Below, piece after piece: positions 16,591-24,800 of a stretch of DNA of 64,000 nt (positions are counted from its first letter, which is position 1; every line of letters starts with the position of its first letter). The stretch comes from Treponema sp. GTDB lineage: Bacteria > Spirochaetota > Spirochaetia > Treponematales > Treponemataceae. The position numbers and the translations under genes are program-made. The DNA is taken from assembly GCA_016293495.1 (NCBI GenBank), contig JAEDED010000006.1, forward strand, positions 57,742 to 121,741, in the 5' to 3' direction. Below the pieces are notes generated by a model. That model did not search any database. It saw only the letters and a list, made by a program, of their open reading frames with translations, and was not told the origin of the DNA.

Positions 16591-18564
16591 ATGGCAATTC
16601 TCAATCTGTGTCTTGAATTTTATTCAGGTACTACAAATTTTAGCAATAACTCAGAATATAAAGCGGTTTATGATGAATATTTTAAACCGCTGGTATCTTT
16701 TTTATATGCTAATCCTGATTTTAAATTCTCATTTTATTTCAGCGGCCCGGAATTTGAATTTATCCGTAAAAAAAATCCTGAATTAATCGAAATTTTAAAG
16801 CAGCTTGTAAACCGTAAACAGGTAGAAATTATCGGTGGTGGTTTTTATAATCCTGTTTTTCCTCTGCTTTTTCCTATGGACAGATCAGGACAGGTTGACC
16901 TTTTAAGTACAGTAATCAGAAAATCAATCGGTAAGCGTCCGAGAGGTGTGTGTCTTTGTGCAAGTGCATGGGATCCGTCTCTTGTAACTTCATTTGAAAC
17001 TTGTGGAATTGAATATGTAGAACTTGACAGTTCCTTAATTCTGAAAGAAAAAAATCTTGGTCTTCCTATCGTTATGGCTGACCGTGGAAAATCTATTAAA
17101 ATTCTTCCGGTTCAGAGTCACTTTGTTCCAAAAGCTGAAGAAAGTCCTGAAGATTTTCTTATTCGCATTAAAAAGTCCTTTGACAAGCTTGTAAAAAATG
17201 ATGAAGTAAATACAGATGCCGACAGAACTGCCTGTGTACTTTTACACAAAAATGACATTCAGTACATTCTTAAAAATAAATGGCTTACTCAGTTCCTTGA
17301 AATTTTAAAAACAAAATATGAAGCAACTATTAATCTTACGCTCCCGGGAACTGCAATAAAAAATTCAACTGCCTTTATTCAGTCTTACATTCATGCAGGA
17401 ATCAGTGCAGACATTGCAAAATGGGCAAGAGCTCCATATCAGGAAGTTGAAGTAAAAGATTCATCTGTAAACATTTACGACTTTATGCAGACTTACAAAA
17501 GAAGTCAGGCTTTGTATAACCGTATGATTTTCGTTTCTCTTTTAGTTAACCAATGTCATGGTGACAAAATGAGAAAGAAAACTGCCCGTGAATATTTGTG
17601 GGCAGCGCAGGCCGGAGAAGCTTATGTATGTAAGGCAAGTGGAATTCTTGTAAGCTCCGAAGAAAGACAGCTTGCGTACCGCAAATTGACTGATGCAGAA
17701 AAACTTGTCCGTGAATGCGGAGGCTTTAAAGAATCAATTTCAAGCTTTGATTATAACTGTGATGGCTTTAAAGAATATGTATGCCGCATGGATAAATTTA
17801 ATGCCTGCATAAATCTCAGAGGCGGTTCAATTTTTGAACTTGATGTAATGAAAGAGTCGGGTAACTATGCCGACAACATGTCACGTATTACACCGATGGA
17901 TAAATGTGATGACAAATATGAAAAAGGTCTTTTTGTTGATCACCTGTTTGAAAAAGACCAGTATGAAAATTACATCAAAGGTCGTCCATGCAAAAACGGT
18001 GTATTCTCTGGCAATCTTTATAAAGAAGTTTCATTCAGTTCTCAGAAACATGAAATCGTTCTTGAGACAAATTCAAAATTTCCTGACCTTGACCAGACAA
18101 TTAATTTAAAGAAAAAATATGTTGTTACAACAAACGGAATTATGGTTCAGTACATCATCAAAAATACTAGTCCGATTGCATTAAAAGCAAAATTTGTTGT
18201 TGAATCAAACTTCGCCCAGACCTGTTTTAATAAAGATTCCTTCTCATCTTATAAAATTGATGTCGTTAACGACAATCAGGTTGAAGCAAAAACTCCAGAA
18301 AGCCTCGACTTTATGAGAAACGTTGACGCGTTCCAGATTGCTGATACAGATAACAATGTTGTTTTCACATTTGAACCGAATGAAACAGCAAACCTTGTAA
18401 CATATCCAATTGTCTTCATGAGAAAGAAAACTGATTCTACTGATCTTGAACCAGCAGGCCGTACTTTATCTTTGTCTCTTGCCTGGGACGTAGATCTTGC
18501 AGCCGGAATGGAAATGGAAAAAACAATCAATTTAGCAATTGTTCCTGGAAAAAAACGTAAATAA
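16591..18564 (+). CDS. GH57-family protein, probable pseudoenzyme
   Basis: 657 residues, nearly the same length as the archaeal GH57 4-alpha-glucanotransferase. It can be aligned by eye along its whole length: SGPEFEFIRKKNPELIEILK, VEIIGGGFYNPVF, the AWDPSLV...CGIEYVELD segment, and the C-terminal domain with RGGSIFELD. The catalytic residues are missing. The HNHQP motif near residue 11 is absent, the nucleophile Glu of WLTERVW is Ala124 in CLCASAW, and the acid/base Asp of HDDGEKFG aligns with Lys220. It may bind glucans without cleaving them. No strong ribosome-binding site is visible. It begins 26 bases after the RnfB-like gene. Confidence 0.82.
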   Translation: MAILNLCLEFYSGTTNFSNNSEYKAVYDEYFKPLVSFLYANPDFKFSFYFSGPEFEFIRKKNPELIEILKQLVNRKQVEIIGGGFYNPVFPLLFPMDRSGQVDLLSTVIRKSIGKRPRGVCLCASAWDPSLVTSFETCGIEYVELDSSLILKEKNLGLPIVMADRGKSIKILPVQSHFVPKAEESPEDFLIRIKKSFDKLVKNDEVNTDADRTACVLLHKNDIQYILKNKWLTQFLEILKTKYEATINLTLPGTAIKNSTAFIQSYIHAGISADIAKWARAPYQEVEVKDSSVNIYDFMQTYKRSQALYNRMIFVSLLVNQCHGDKMRKKTAREYLWAAQAGEAYVCKASGILVSSEERQLAYRKLTDAEKLVRECGGFKESISSFDYNCDGFKEYVCRMDKFNACINLRGGSIFELDVMKESGNYADNMSRITPMDKCDDKYEKGLFVDHLFEKDQYENYIKGRPCKNGVFSGNLYKEVSFSSQKHEIVLETNSKFPDLDQTINLKKKYVVTTNGIMVQYIIKNTSPIALKAKFVVESNFAQTCFNKDSFSSYKIDVVNDNQVEAKTPESLDFMRNVDAFQIADTDNNVVFTFEPNETANLVTYPIVFMRKKTDSTDLEPAGRTLSLSLAWDVDLAAGMEMEKTINLAIVPGKKRK

Positions 18565-18638
18565 TCTTTTGCACTGAACTAGCTGAATATGATTTTGAAA
18601 AATCAGACAGTCTGCAAAAATTAATGTACTAAAAAAAA

Positions 18639-18684
18639 AAGCCTGATTTCTACTTTGCAATTTTGCATTGAAAAAATCAGGCTT
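18639..18684. terminator. Bidirectional terminator between GH57 and the accessory island
   Basis: AAGCCTGATTT pairs with AAATCAGGCTT. A runs on the left and T-rich sequence on the right let it serve both the plus-strand GH57 gene and the minus-strand gene at 18722. Confidence 0.8.
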
Positions 18685-18721
18685 GATTTTTAAATTTTTT
18701 TTTATATTTTTGGAGGATTAA

Positions 18722-19336
18722 TTATTTAGCTACTTCGATAAAATAGTCGTAGCTAACAGTATATTTTCCGTTTGAGAAATCCCAGTTTTTACCTTTGTTC
18801 TTTGGTAAATTCCACTGAACTTCAACTCCGTCATAACCAAACAAGTTTTGTGTAGTCATGTTGATTAAGAAACATTTTCTACCGTCTTTTGTAACAACTG
18901 TTCCATTGTTTTTACCTGGTTTTCCTTGTGAAAAATATGCACCAGATGGATCTCCATTTTCAAAGTCTACAGAGAACACAACGTTTCCTTTTGCATCTTT
19001 TAATGTGATGTTGTCAACATAAATTACAAGAGGTGTAGAGCCTTTTTCTGTATTTGATTTAATGCGAAGCATTGAATAGTTTTTACGATCTCCATTCATT
19101 CCATCGTAAGTAACGGCATCTTTGTCAATTTTTAGTTCGTATGTGTTCCATTCATTTGGAGTGAATTTAAGATTAAGTTCATCTGTTCCTTTGAGGTAGA
19201 TACACTGATAGCTTGGTGTGTAAAATCCAGCTTGAACTAATTTTGGCATTTGTCCACCTTTTGATTGAGCAAATAATCCTGTAGAACATATAGCAGTAAG
19301 TACAATTCCAACAACAAGTGATTTGATTTTTTTCAT
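18722..19336 (-). CDS. Secreted carbohydrate-binding-like protein
   Basis: 204 residues with a signal peptide (MKKIKSLVVGIVLTAICSTGLFA, cleavage about 23). The rest looks like a beta-sandwich of carbohydrate-binding-module type: NEWNTYELKID, TPLVIYVDNITLKDAKGNVVFSVDFENGD, a pattern common in CBMs that bind xylan or glucans, and WDFSNGKYTVSYDYFIEV. No catalytic domain is present. GAGGAG precedes the ATG. It neighbours a CE4 deacetylase on the same strand, and both have AT-rich codon use, suggesting a polysaccharide-related island. The CBM family cannot be fixed by eye. Confidence 0.6.
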   Translation of the reverse strand: MKKIKSLVVGIVLTAICSTGLFAQSKGGQMPKLVQAGFYTPSYQCIYLKGTDELNLKFTPNEWNTYELKIDKDAVTYDGMNGDRKNYSMLRIKSNTEKGSTPLVIYVDNITLKDAKGNVVFSVDFENGDPSGAYFSQGKPGKNNGTVVTKDGRKCFLINMTTQNLFGYDGVEVQWNLPKNKGKNWDFSNGKYTVSYDYFIEVAK

Positions 19337-19365
19337 TTTTTTTCTCCTCGTTTTAACGGTGATTC

Positions 19366-19429
19366 AAGGAAAGTGTGTGTTACTTTTTTTGAAAGAGCAA
19401 CGCTATTTCAAATTTTGTGCACTTTCCTT
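19366..19429. repeat. Inverted repeat in the leader of the CBM-like gene
   Basis: AAGGAAAGTG (19366-19375) and CACTTTCCTT (19420-19429) are perfect 10-base inverted copies 44 bases apart, upstream of the CBM-like start at 19336. It could be an operator pair or an mRNA hairpin; no function is shown. Confidence 0.5.
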
Positions 19430-19486
19430 AGATTTTATTTTTATGCAAATTGCTTGCAAAAAATACTATGTAAAGTGTGCTAAATT

Positions 19487-20203
19487 TTATTCAACATATG
19501 TCCACATTTTGTGTTCTTTTGGATCTGGTGTAATTCCTTTTCGTTTGAAAAGGTCACTAACAGTTACAAATTCATATCCTTGTTTTTTAAGTTTTGGAAT
19601 GATGATATCTAATGCTTCTGGTGTTGGATGTGGATAAGGTTGAACATCATGCAAAAGAATGATAGCTCCATCTTTTGCTCCATTTAAAACATATTTTGCT
19701 CTATCCTTTGCATTTGTTCCACAACCTGCCCAGTCCATTGCTGTAACTCCACAGATACATGGTAATCCAACATTGTCAAATAGCTCATCACTTGTGGCTA
19801 AGTTTGGTGCTCTAAAGAATTTTGGTTCTTGTCCTGAGTATTTTTTAATTGCTGCAGTTGTGTCATTTACTGATTTTATAATTTGCGCTGGTGTCATGTT
19901 GTTCATACTATCCCAAGCCCATGAGTGATTGTTAATTTCGCAACCCATGCTAACAATTCTATCTAAAACTGGTTTTGTAGAATCGTTTACCAATTGTCCA
20001 ATTACAAAGAAAGATGCAACTACATCATGTTTTTCAAGTTTATCTAAAATGATATTTGTCATTTCAGTGTTTGGTCCATCATCAAATGTTAAAGCAATTA
20101 ATTTTTTTTCTCCAGTTGATGAAGTTTTTTCTGCACTTGTTGATTTACAAGATAATGTTAAAAACAATGATGCAATCATAGTGATAATAAAAACTTTTTT
20201 CAT
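19487..20203 (-). CDS. Polysaccharide deacetylase lipoprotein (CE4)
   Basis: Carbohydrate esterase family 4 removes acetyl groups from xylan, chitin or peptidoglycan. 238 residues from ATG 20203 (GGGAG upstream). Lipobox LTLSC predicts a lipidated Cys near residue 17. The NodB domain shows TFDDGP (motif 1), NHSWAWDSM (motif 2), FFRAPN (motif 3), a DWAGCG segment (motif 4) and LLHD (motif 5). In motif 2 the usual HxxxH has Trp at the second His. I recall such a change in clostridial CE4 acetylxylan esterases, so activity on plant polysaccharide is plausible. Located beside a CBM-like protein. Confidence 0.88.
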   Translation of the reverse strand: MKKVFIITMIASLFLTLSCKSTSAEKTSSTGEKKLIALTFDDGPNTEMTNIILDKLEKHDVVASFFVIGQLVNDSTKPVLDRIVSMGCEINNHSWAWDSMNNMTPAQIIKSVNDTTAAIKKYSGQEPKFFRAPNLATSDELFDNVGLPCICGVTAMDWAGCGTNAKDRAKYVLNGAKDGAIILLHDVQPYPHPTPEALDIIIPKLKKQGYEFVTVSDLFKRKGITPDPKEHKMWTYVE

Positions 20204-20374
20204 TTTTTCTCCCAATTTTTATTTTATGCAATGCAAAGAATTTCTCTCCAATTTTTTTCTAGTATTATTTTACGATTGGATTTTTAATAAAAAAATCAGT
20301 AAAAATTCGTAAATTATCTTAGGTAAATTTACCTAGTGTTTTATAAAGGCTAGTTGTATTTAAAATGAATAAGA

Positions 20375-20403
20375 TTTAAAAAAATAGAAAACAGTTGTAT
20401 AAT
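20375..20403 (+). promoter_or_regulatory. Promoter of the sensor kinase gene
   Basis: TTTAAA (20375-20380), 17 bases, TATAAT (20398-20403). The ATG is at 20412, 8 bases beyond the -10 box, so the mRNA would be leaderless or nearly so. There is no Shine-Dalgarno. Confidence 0.5.
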
Positions 20404-20411
20404 AAATTTAT

Positions 20412-22517
20412 ATGTCGTTTAGAGTTGCATTGGTTTTAAAATATTTGGATGAAGACTATCAAACTTCTATTTTTTATGGGGTTGCAAAACAAGCAAAAAA
20501 ACTGGGAATTGAATTGTTTTGTATTCAATCAGATTTTTTTGATGTTTCTTCATCACAGCAATTAATTTTGCTTTCTGAATTTTCATATTTAAAACTTGAT
20601 GGTATTTTGTTTTTGTCTTCAATTTTATTGAGTGCAGATGCAGATGAAGTAATAAATAATTTGAAAAAAGTTTTTAAGAATATTCCTATTATTTCAATTG
20701 GAACAGAACTGAAAGATATTTGTTCTGTCGTTTGTGAAACAGAAAATGCAATTTTCCAAATGATGAATCATTTGATTAACATTCATCAGTATAAAAAAAT
20801 TTTATATCTTGGTGGGCCTGTAGATAATCAAGATAATAAAAAAAGGGAATCGGCAATAAAATCTAGAATTGAAAGCGAGCAGAAAAATGATAAAGACTTT
20901 TCAATTGTAATTCGAAATGCAGTTTTATTTAGTGAAACTCATGGACTTCAATTAATTGAACAATATGTTAAAGAAAATCCAATTCGTAATGTCGATGTTT
21001 TGATTGCTGGTAGTGATGATATGGCAATTGGTGTTGGAAAATTTTTAAGGTCAAGTTCAAATGAAAGTTGGAAAAATTGTCCGATTGTGGGTTTTGATGA
21101 TATTCCGCTTGCATCTACAAAAAAACATTCGTTGACGACTATTAAGCAAGCTACTTTTGAAATGGGACAATGTGCACTTTTAGCAATTTATAAGCTGCTT
21201 ACAAATCAAACAGTTCCTCTTGTTCAGCAAGTTGAAAGTTTTTTTGTTAAAAGAAATTCGTGTGGATGCAATAATTTTTTTGATGAGCAATTAAATTATG
21301 ATGAAGATTTGTTTTTGTTTCGTGAACAATGTTTAAGAGATGTTAGTTATTTTGGTCAAGAAATTATGAAAATATTTACTTATGACCAGCTTGTTCAACC
21401 GTTAAAAGATTTTTTATTAAATGTTGGTACAAATAATTTTTCATTAGTAATTTATGATGTTCCATCAATAAGTATTTCCAAGTTTGGAAAATTTCACTTG
21501 AGTATTTCTAATAATGAAGTAAGTGAAGTGAATGAAAATGTAACTTCAATGGAACAAATTTTTAAATCAATTGAAAATAATTTTACTGATAAAAGTATTC
21601 CTCGTTGTTTTTTTCATCTTAAATGTAATGAAAAACTTTTGGGTTTTATTTCTTATTCGGTAACTCATGATTCTCATGTTTATATGAGTTTGGCTGGAAT
21701 GTTTTTAGCTAATGCGATTAATCGATTATATGAATTAGAAAAAGAAAGAAATTATGCAAAAGAGTTAGAAACTGAAGTAAAAAAGCGTACGATGGAATTA
21801 CAAGAAGAATCAAATCGGCGAAGGAATGTTGAAGCTACAGTTTTAAAAATTAGTGACCTTGAACGAAAAAGATTTAGTTTGGATTTACATGATGATATTT
21901 GTCAAAGACTTGCTGCAATGACGATGGTTTGTAAAAAATATGCAGATTCAAATTCTGAAATGAAAATTCTTTTTGAAATGGCACAAGATACATTACAAAG
22001 AACAAGACAATATGCACATAATTCATTTCCTGTTGAAGTTGATTATTCAAATATTATTGATGCGTTAAAAAACTTATGCGATAGTATGACTGTTGAAAAT
22101 GGTCCTGAGATTATTTTTGTAAGTAATGATATTCAGTTTGATTTTAATTTTTCAAAAGAACAAAAAATTAATGTTCTTCGGATTGCTCAAGAAGCTTTGC
22201 AGAATGCTTTAAAACATTCAAAGGCAACTAAAATCGAAATTTCTATTAAGCAGAATTTGCATAATGCAATTTTTACAATTCAAGATAATGGGATTGGTTA
22301 TGATGAAAATTTAATTTTTAATTCATTTGGTAGTGATTCTACTTTTGAAAATAAAGTTATACAGTCTCGTCGTCCACGAGGGCTTGGAATTACATCGATG
22401 GAATATCGTGCAAATCAAATTGGTGGAGATGTTAAAATTGATTCTGAGTTGAACAAGGGAACAAAAATAATTGTTACAATTCCTTATGATGAAAAAAAAG
22501 GGATGGAGGAATTATGA
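20412..22517 (+). CDS. Cytosolic histidine kinase with LacI-type sugar-binding sensor domain
   Basis: 701 residues. Residues 1-290 resemble the periplasmic-binding/LacI sensor fold (FRVALVLKYLDEDYQTSIFYG, VLIAGSDDMAIGVGKFL, VGFDDIPLAS). Unlike usual receptors there is no signal peptide or membrane helix, so it should sense an intracellular ligand. A GAF-like region (about 330-450) and a coiled coil (about 450-480) lead to a HisKA_3 dimerisation domain with phospho-acceptor His493 (LDLHDDICQRL). A HATPase domain follows (NALKHSKATKIEISI, DNGIGYDENL, GLGITSM). Its TGA overlaps the ATG of the response regulator. Gln is mostly CAA, unlike core genes here. Confidence 0.88.
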   Translation: MSFRVALVLKYLDEDYQTSIFYGVAKQAKKLGIELFCIQSDFFDVSSSQQLILLSEFSYLKLDGILFLSSILLSADADEVINNLKKVFKNIPIISIGTELKDICSVVCETENAIFQMMNHLINIHQYKKILYLGGPVDNQDNKKRESAIKSRIESEQKNDKDFSIVIRNAVLFSETHGLQLIEQYVKENPIRNVDVLIAGSDDMAIGVGKFLRSSSNESWKNCPIVGFDDIPLASTKKHSLTTIKQATFEMGQCALLAIYKLLTNQTVPLVQQVESFFVKRNSCGCNNFFDEQLNYDEDLFLFREQCLRDVSYFGQEIMKIFTYDQLVQPLKDFLLNVGTNNFSLVIYDVPSISISKFGKFHLSISNNEVSEVNENVTSMEQIFKSIENNFTDKSIPRCFFHLKCNEKLLGFISYSVTHDSHVYMSLAGMFLANAINRLYELEKERNYAKELETEVKKRTMELQEESNRRRNVEATVLKISDLERKRFSLDLHDDICQRLAAMTMVCKKYADSNSEMKILFEMAQDTLQRTRQYAHNSFPVEVDYSNIIDALKNLCDSMTVENGPEIIFVSNDIQFDFNFSKEQKINVLRIAQEALQNALKHSKATKIEISIKQNLHNAIFTIQDNGIGYDENLIFNSFGSDSTFENKVIQSRRPRGLGITSMEYRANQIGGDVKIDSELNKGTKIIVTIPYDEKKGMEEL

Positions 22518-23164
22518 ATAAAAATAGAATTGTTATAATTGATGACCATGAAATTTTTATTCAAGGGCTTTCTTTTTTAATTGGAAGAGAAAATGATTTT
22601 GAAGTTGTTGGAACGGCATTAAATTTTTTTGATGCAGAAAAATTGGTAAAAAAACTTCAACCAGATTTGGCAATTATAGATTTGAATCTTGGAGATAAAG
22701 ATGGTCTTGAATTGATTCAGTTATTTACAGAAAAATATCCTCGTACAAAAATTTTAGTATTATCAATGATGGAAGAACGATATTATGCACAGCGATGTTT
22801 AGCATGTGGCGCTCGTGGTTATATTATGAAAGCGATGGCGGCAGATACTGTAATAAGTGCAATAAAAACGGTTCTTGCTGGAAAAATTTGGTTAAGCGAT
22901 ACTGAACAAAGTAGATATATAAATTCACTTTTTTATCAACCTGGGCAAAATCTTGCTGGAAAGGATTTGATAAAAACTCTTACGAATCGGCAGTTGCAAA
23001 TTTTTAGAATGCTTGGAAGTGGACAGGGAACAATTGAAATTGCAAATGCTCTTTCTTTAAGTTCCAAAACTGTTGAAGCTCATAAGGAACAACTTAAAAA
23101 GAAATTGAATTGTAAATCAGCACAAGAGTTGTTACAATTAGCAATTTCATGGAGTAAGGAATAA
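22514..23164 (+). CDS. NarL/LuxR-family response regulator
   Basis: 216 residues. The receiver domain (1-120) has the acidic pocket IDDHEIF, phospho-acceptor Asp56 (IIDLNLGD) and the conserved Lys in GYIMKAM. The C-terminal LuxR-type helix-turn-helix (about 150-212) has LTNRQLQIFRMLGSGQ and LSSKTVEAHKEQLKKKL. It pairs with the HisKA_3 kinase through a 4-base ATGA overlap. The likely targets are the neighbouring CBM-like and deacetylase genes, by inference from position only. Confidence 0.94.
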   Translation: MNKNRIVIIDDHEIFIQGLSFLIGRENDFEVVGTALNFFDAEKLVKKLQPDLAIIDLNLGDKDGLELIQLFTEKYPRTKILVLSMMEERYYAQRCLACGARGYIMKAMAADTVISAIKTVLAGKIWLSDTEQSRYINSLFYQPGQNLAGKDLIKTLTNRQLQIFRMLGSGQGTIEIANALSLSSKTVEAHKEQLKKKLNCKSAQELLQLAISWSKE

Positions 23165-23254
23165 TTTTATTTAGAATTGTTCGAGCACTTGGAGAAATCG
23201 TTCGAGTTTTTCTGAATATTGCTTTTCGCTAGCCCATGTTCCATTTAGTCCAAA

Positions 23255-23258
23255 GATG
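23255..23258. repeat. Left target-site duplication (GATG)
   Basis: GATG at 23255-23258 is repeated at 24673-24676 on the far side of the insertion sequence, a 4-base duplication within the range made by IS3-family elements. Confidence 0.8.
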
Positions 23259-23333
23259 TGTACTGCCTAAGCGCAACTTGGACAAAAACAACAAAGCTAA
23301 TAAGGTGTATAATACACAATGGGGGCACACCTT

Positions 23334-23654
23334 ATGGCAGAAAGAAAGCGTTACAGCGCGGAAGAAAAATCAGCAATAGTTTTGGAAATCCTTCAGGACG
23401 GGAAGAAGGTTTCAGATGTTGCAGAGGAGCATGGGATTCATCCTAACCAGATAATGCTGTGGAAAAAGCAGGCTCTGGAAAATATGGCGGAGCTGTTCAA
23501 AACAGAACGCAAGGATATCACGGCGAAAAAAGAGCAGCGTGAAATCAGCGAGCTGAAAAGTCAGATTGCACATAAAGACAGCGTAATTGCAGAACTTGCA
23601 GACGAGAATATGAGCCTTAAAAAAAAATCTTTTGGCCTGAGATTAACAAAATAA
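23334..23654 (+). CDS. IS3-family transposase OrfA
   Basis: 106 residues from ATG 23334 (ATG 23319 in the same frame is an alternative). The helix-turn-helix YSAEEKSAIVLEIL...VSDVAEEHGIHPNQIMLWKKQ binds the IS ends, and a leucine-zipper-like coiled coil (EISELKSQIAHKDSVIAEL) follows. Nine A residues at 23619-23627, near the 3' end, are a likely -1 frameshift site. Shifting there joins OrfA to OrfB without a stop, giving the OrfAB transposase. Confidence 0.93.
   Translation: MAERKRYSAEEKSAIVLEILQDGKKVSDVAEEHGIHPNQIMLWKKQALENMAELFKTERKDITAKKEQREISELKSQIAHKDSVIAELADENMSLKKKSFGLRLTK
23619..23627 (+). promoter_or_regulatory. Programmed -1 frameshift site between OrfA and OrfB
   Basis: Nine consecutive A residues lie in the OrfA frame. 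From here the -1 frame is open through KIFWPEINKIKASLQ into OrfB, as in other IS3 elements that make OrfAB by slippage. Confidence 0.75.
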
Positions 23655-23668
23655 AAGCGAGCCTGCAA

Positions 23669-24622
23669 ATGCGCACATTCATTGTTTCGGAGATTGAAAA
23701 GCTTTCGAAACGAACGGATATAAAAGTTGCGCTCCTGCTGCCGTCTGCCGGAATAAGCCGCAGCAAGTGGTATGAATGGAAAAGCAGAAGCGGTCAGGAG
23801 ACAAAGCATAATGCAAATGTTCCGAAAAACGGCTGGCTTTTACCATGGGAGCGCGAAGCAATCAGAGCGTATTGCGAAGCCAATAAAGACATGTTCCGCG
23901 GGTACCGCTATCTTGCATGGCTTATGATTGATGAAAACGTTGCATACGCGAGTCCTGCAACTGTTTATAACATAATGAAAAAGAACGGCCTTATTTCAAA
24001 ATGGAATAAGAGTGGCGAAGAACATAAAAAAGGCTACAAACAGCCTGAAAAACCGAATGAACAGTGGCACACTGATTTTTCGTATGTCAGAATCGGAGCC
24101 AAGTTCTATTACTTTTCTGCGGTTCTGGACGGATACTCACGAAAGATTCTTGTCTGGGATTTATTCGATGATATGAAGGAGTACAACGTAGAACTGCTGA
24201 TAACAAGGGCAAAGGAGCTTTATCCTGATGCCAAGCCAAGAATCATTCACGACAACGGAAAGCAGTATGTCGGAGATGATTTCAAAAATCTGCTTGCATT
24301 ACTTGAGATTGCGGATTCAAGGACACGTCCTTTTCATCCTCAGTCAAATGGTAAAGTTGAAAGATTTCACAGGACTCTTAAAACTGAACATGTTCGCAGA
24401 ACACCGTATGTTTCGGCTTCATACGCAGAAATCAAAATGGCGGAATGGATTACCTGGTATAACTCAGAACGCCTTAACGGAGCAATCTTCTATCTTACTC
24501 CGGACGAAGTTTTCGACGGAAAGATGGGACAAAGACTTGCAGAAAGAAAAAAGAAACTCTATGATGCAAGTATTAACCGGCAGGAATACTGGAGAAATCA
24601 ATCACAACTCCAGTCATCTTGA
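23669..24622 (+). CDS. IS3-family transposase OrfB (DDE integrase domain)
   Basis: 317 residues from ATG 23669, with the open frame reaching back to the A9 run, one base behind OrfA. An HTH_21-type region (EANKDMFRGYRYLAWLM) precedes the rve catalytic core. The DDE residues are Asp in QWHTDFSYV, Asp in IIHDNGKQYVG and Glu in SNGKVERFHRTLK. The C-terminus has WITWYNSERLNGAI, usual for IS3 elements. The full catalytic set appears intact. Confidence 0.95.
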   Translation: MRTFIVSEIEKLSKRTDIKVALLLPSAGISRSKWYEWKSRSGQETKHNANVPKNGWLLPWEREAIRAYCEANKDMFRGYRYLAWLMIDENVAYASPATVYNIMKKNGLISKWNKSGEEHKKGYKQPEKPNEQWHTDFSYVRIGAKFYYFSAVLDGYSRKILVWDLFDDMKEYNVELLITRAKELYPDAKPRIIHDNGKQYVGDDFKNLLALLEIADSRTRPFHPQSNGKVERFHRTLKTEHVRRTPYVSASYAEIKMAEWITWYNSERLNGAIFYLTPDEVFDGKMGQRLAERKKKLYDASINRQEYWRNQSQLQSS

Positions 24623-24672
24623 CCACCTTATTAACTTTTATAAATTTGTCCAAGTTCACCTTGGGCGGAACA

Positions 24673-24676
24673 GATG
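24673..24676. repeat. Right target-site duplication (GATG)
   Basis: Second copy of the GATG flanking the IS3-family element; it directly follows the terminal CA. Confidence 0.8.
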
Positions 24677-24800
24677 TCTGGAGATTTTCCTCTTGGGTTT
24701 ACATATTTATAGCGTGGGTCAATAAGTTCTTGTTTTAATAAAATGGTTTTTTAACTTTCTCCTTGAACAGAGTTACTAAAAAAAATATAATGGTAATACT

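Larger units (their letters stand above)
23259..24672 (+). mobile_element. Complete IS3-family insertion sequence (1414 bp)
   Basis: The ends are imperfect inverted repeats: the left 28 bases beginning TGTACTGCCTAAG (23259-23286) match the right end read inward, TGTTCCGCCCAAG (24672-24645), with identical AACTTGGACAAA. Similarity continues inward to TAATAAGGTG on both sides. The termini are TG...CA as in the family. Two overlapping transposase frames lie inside with a slippery A9 run between them, and GATG flanks both ends. Everything needed for transposition seems intact, so this is probably a recent insertion. Gln codons inside are mostly CAG, unlike the DNA it entered. Confidence 0.93.
23171..24750 (-). 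pseudogene. C-terminal remnant of a gene split by the IS element
   Basis: If the insertion sequence and one copy of its target duplication are removed, the flanks join into an open minus-strand frame of about 50 codons. It runs from just after a stop at 24751-24753 to TAA at 23171-23173, and includes DPRYKYVNPRGKSPDIFG and LNGTWASEKQYSEKLERFL. The frame reads through the duplicated GATG. There is no start codon, so this is the tail of an older gene, already cut at its 5' side before or after the insertion. The sequence recalls the end of a secreted cell-wall hydrolase, but I cannot name it. Every Gln is CAA, matching the sensor-kinase island. Confidence 0.6.
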
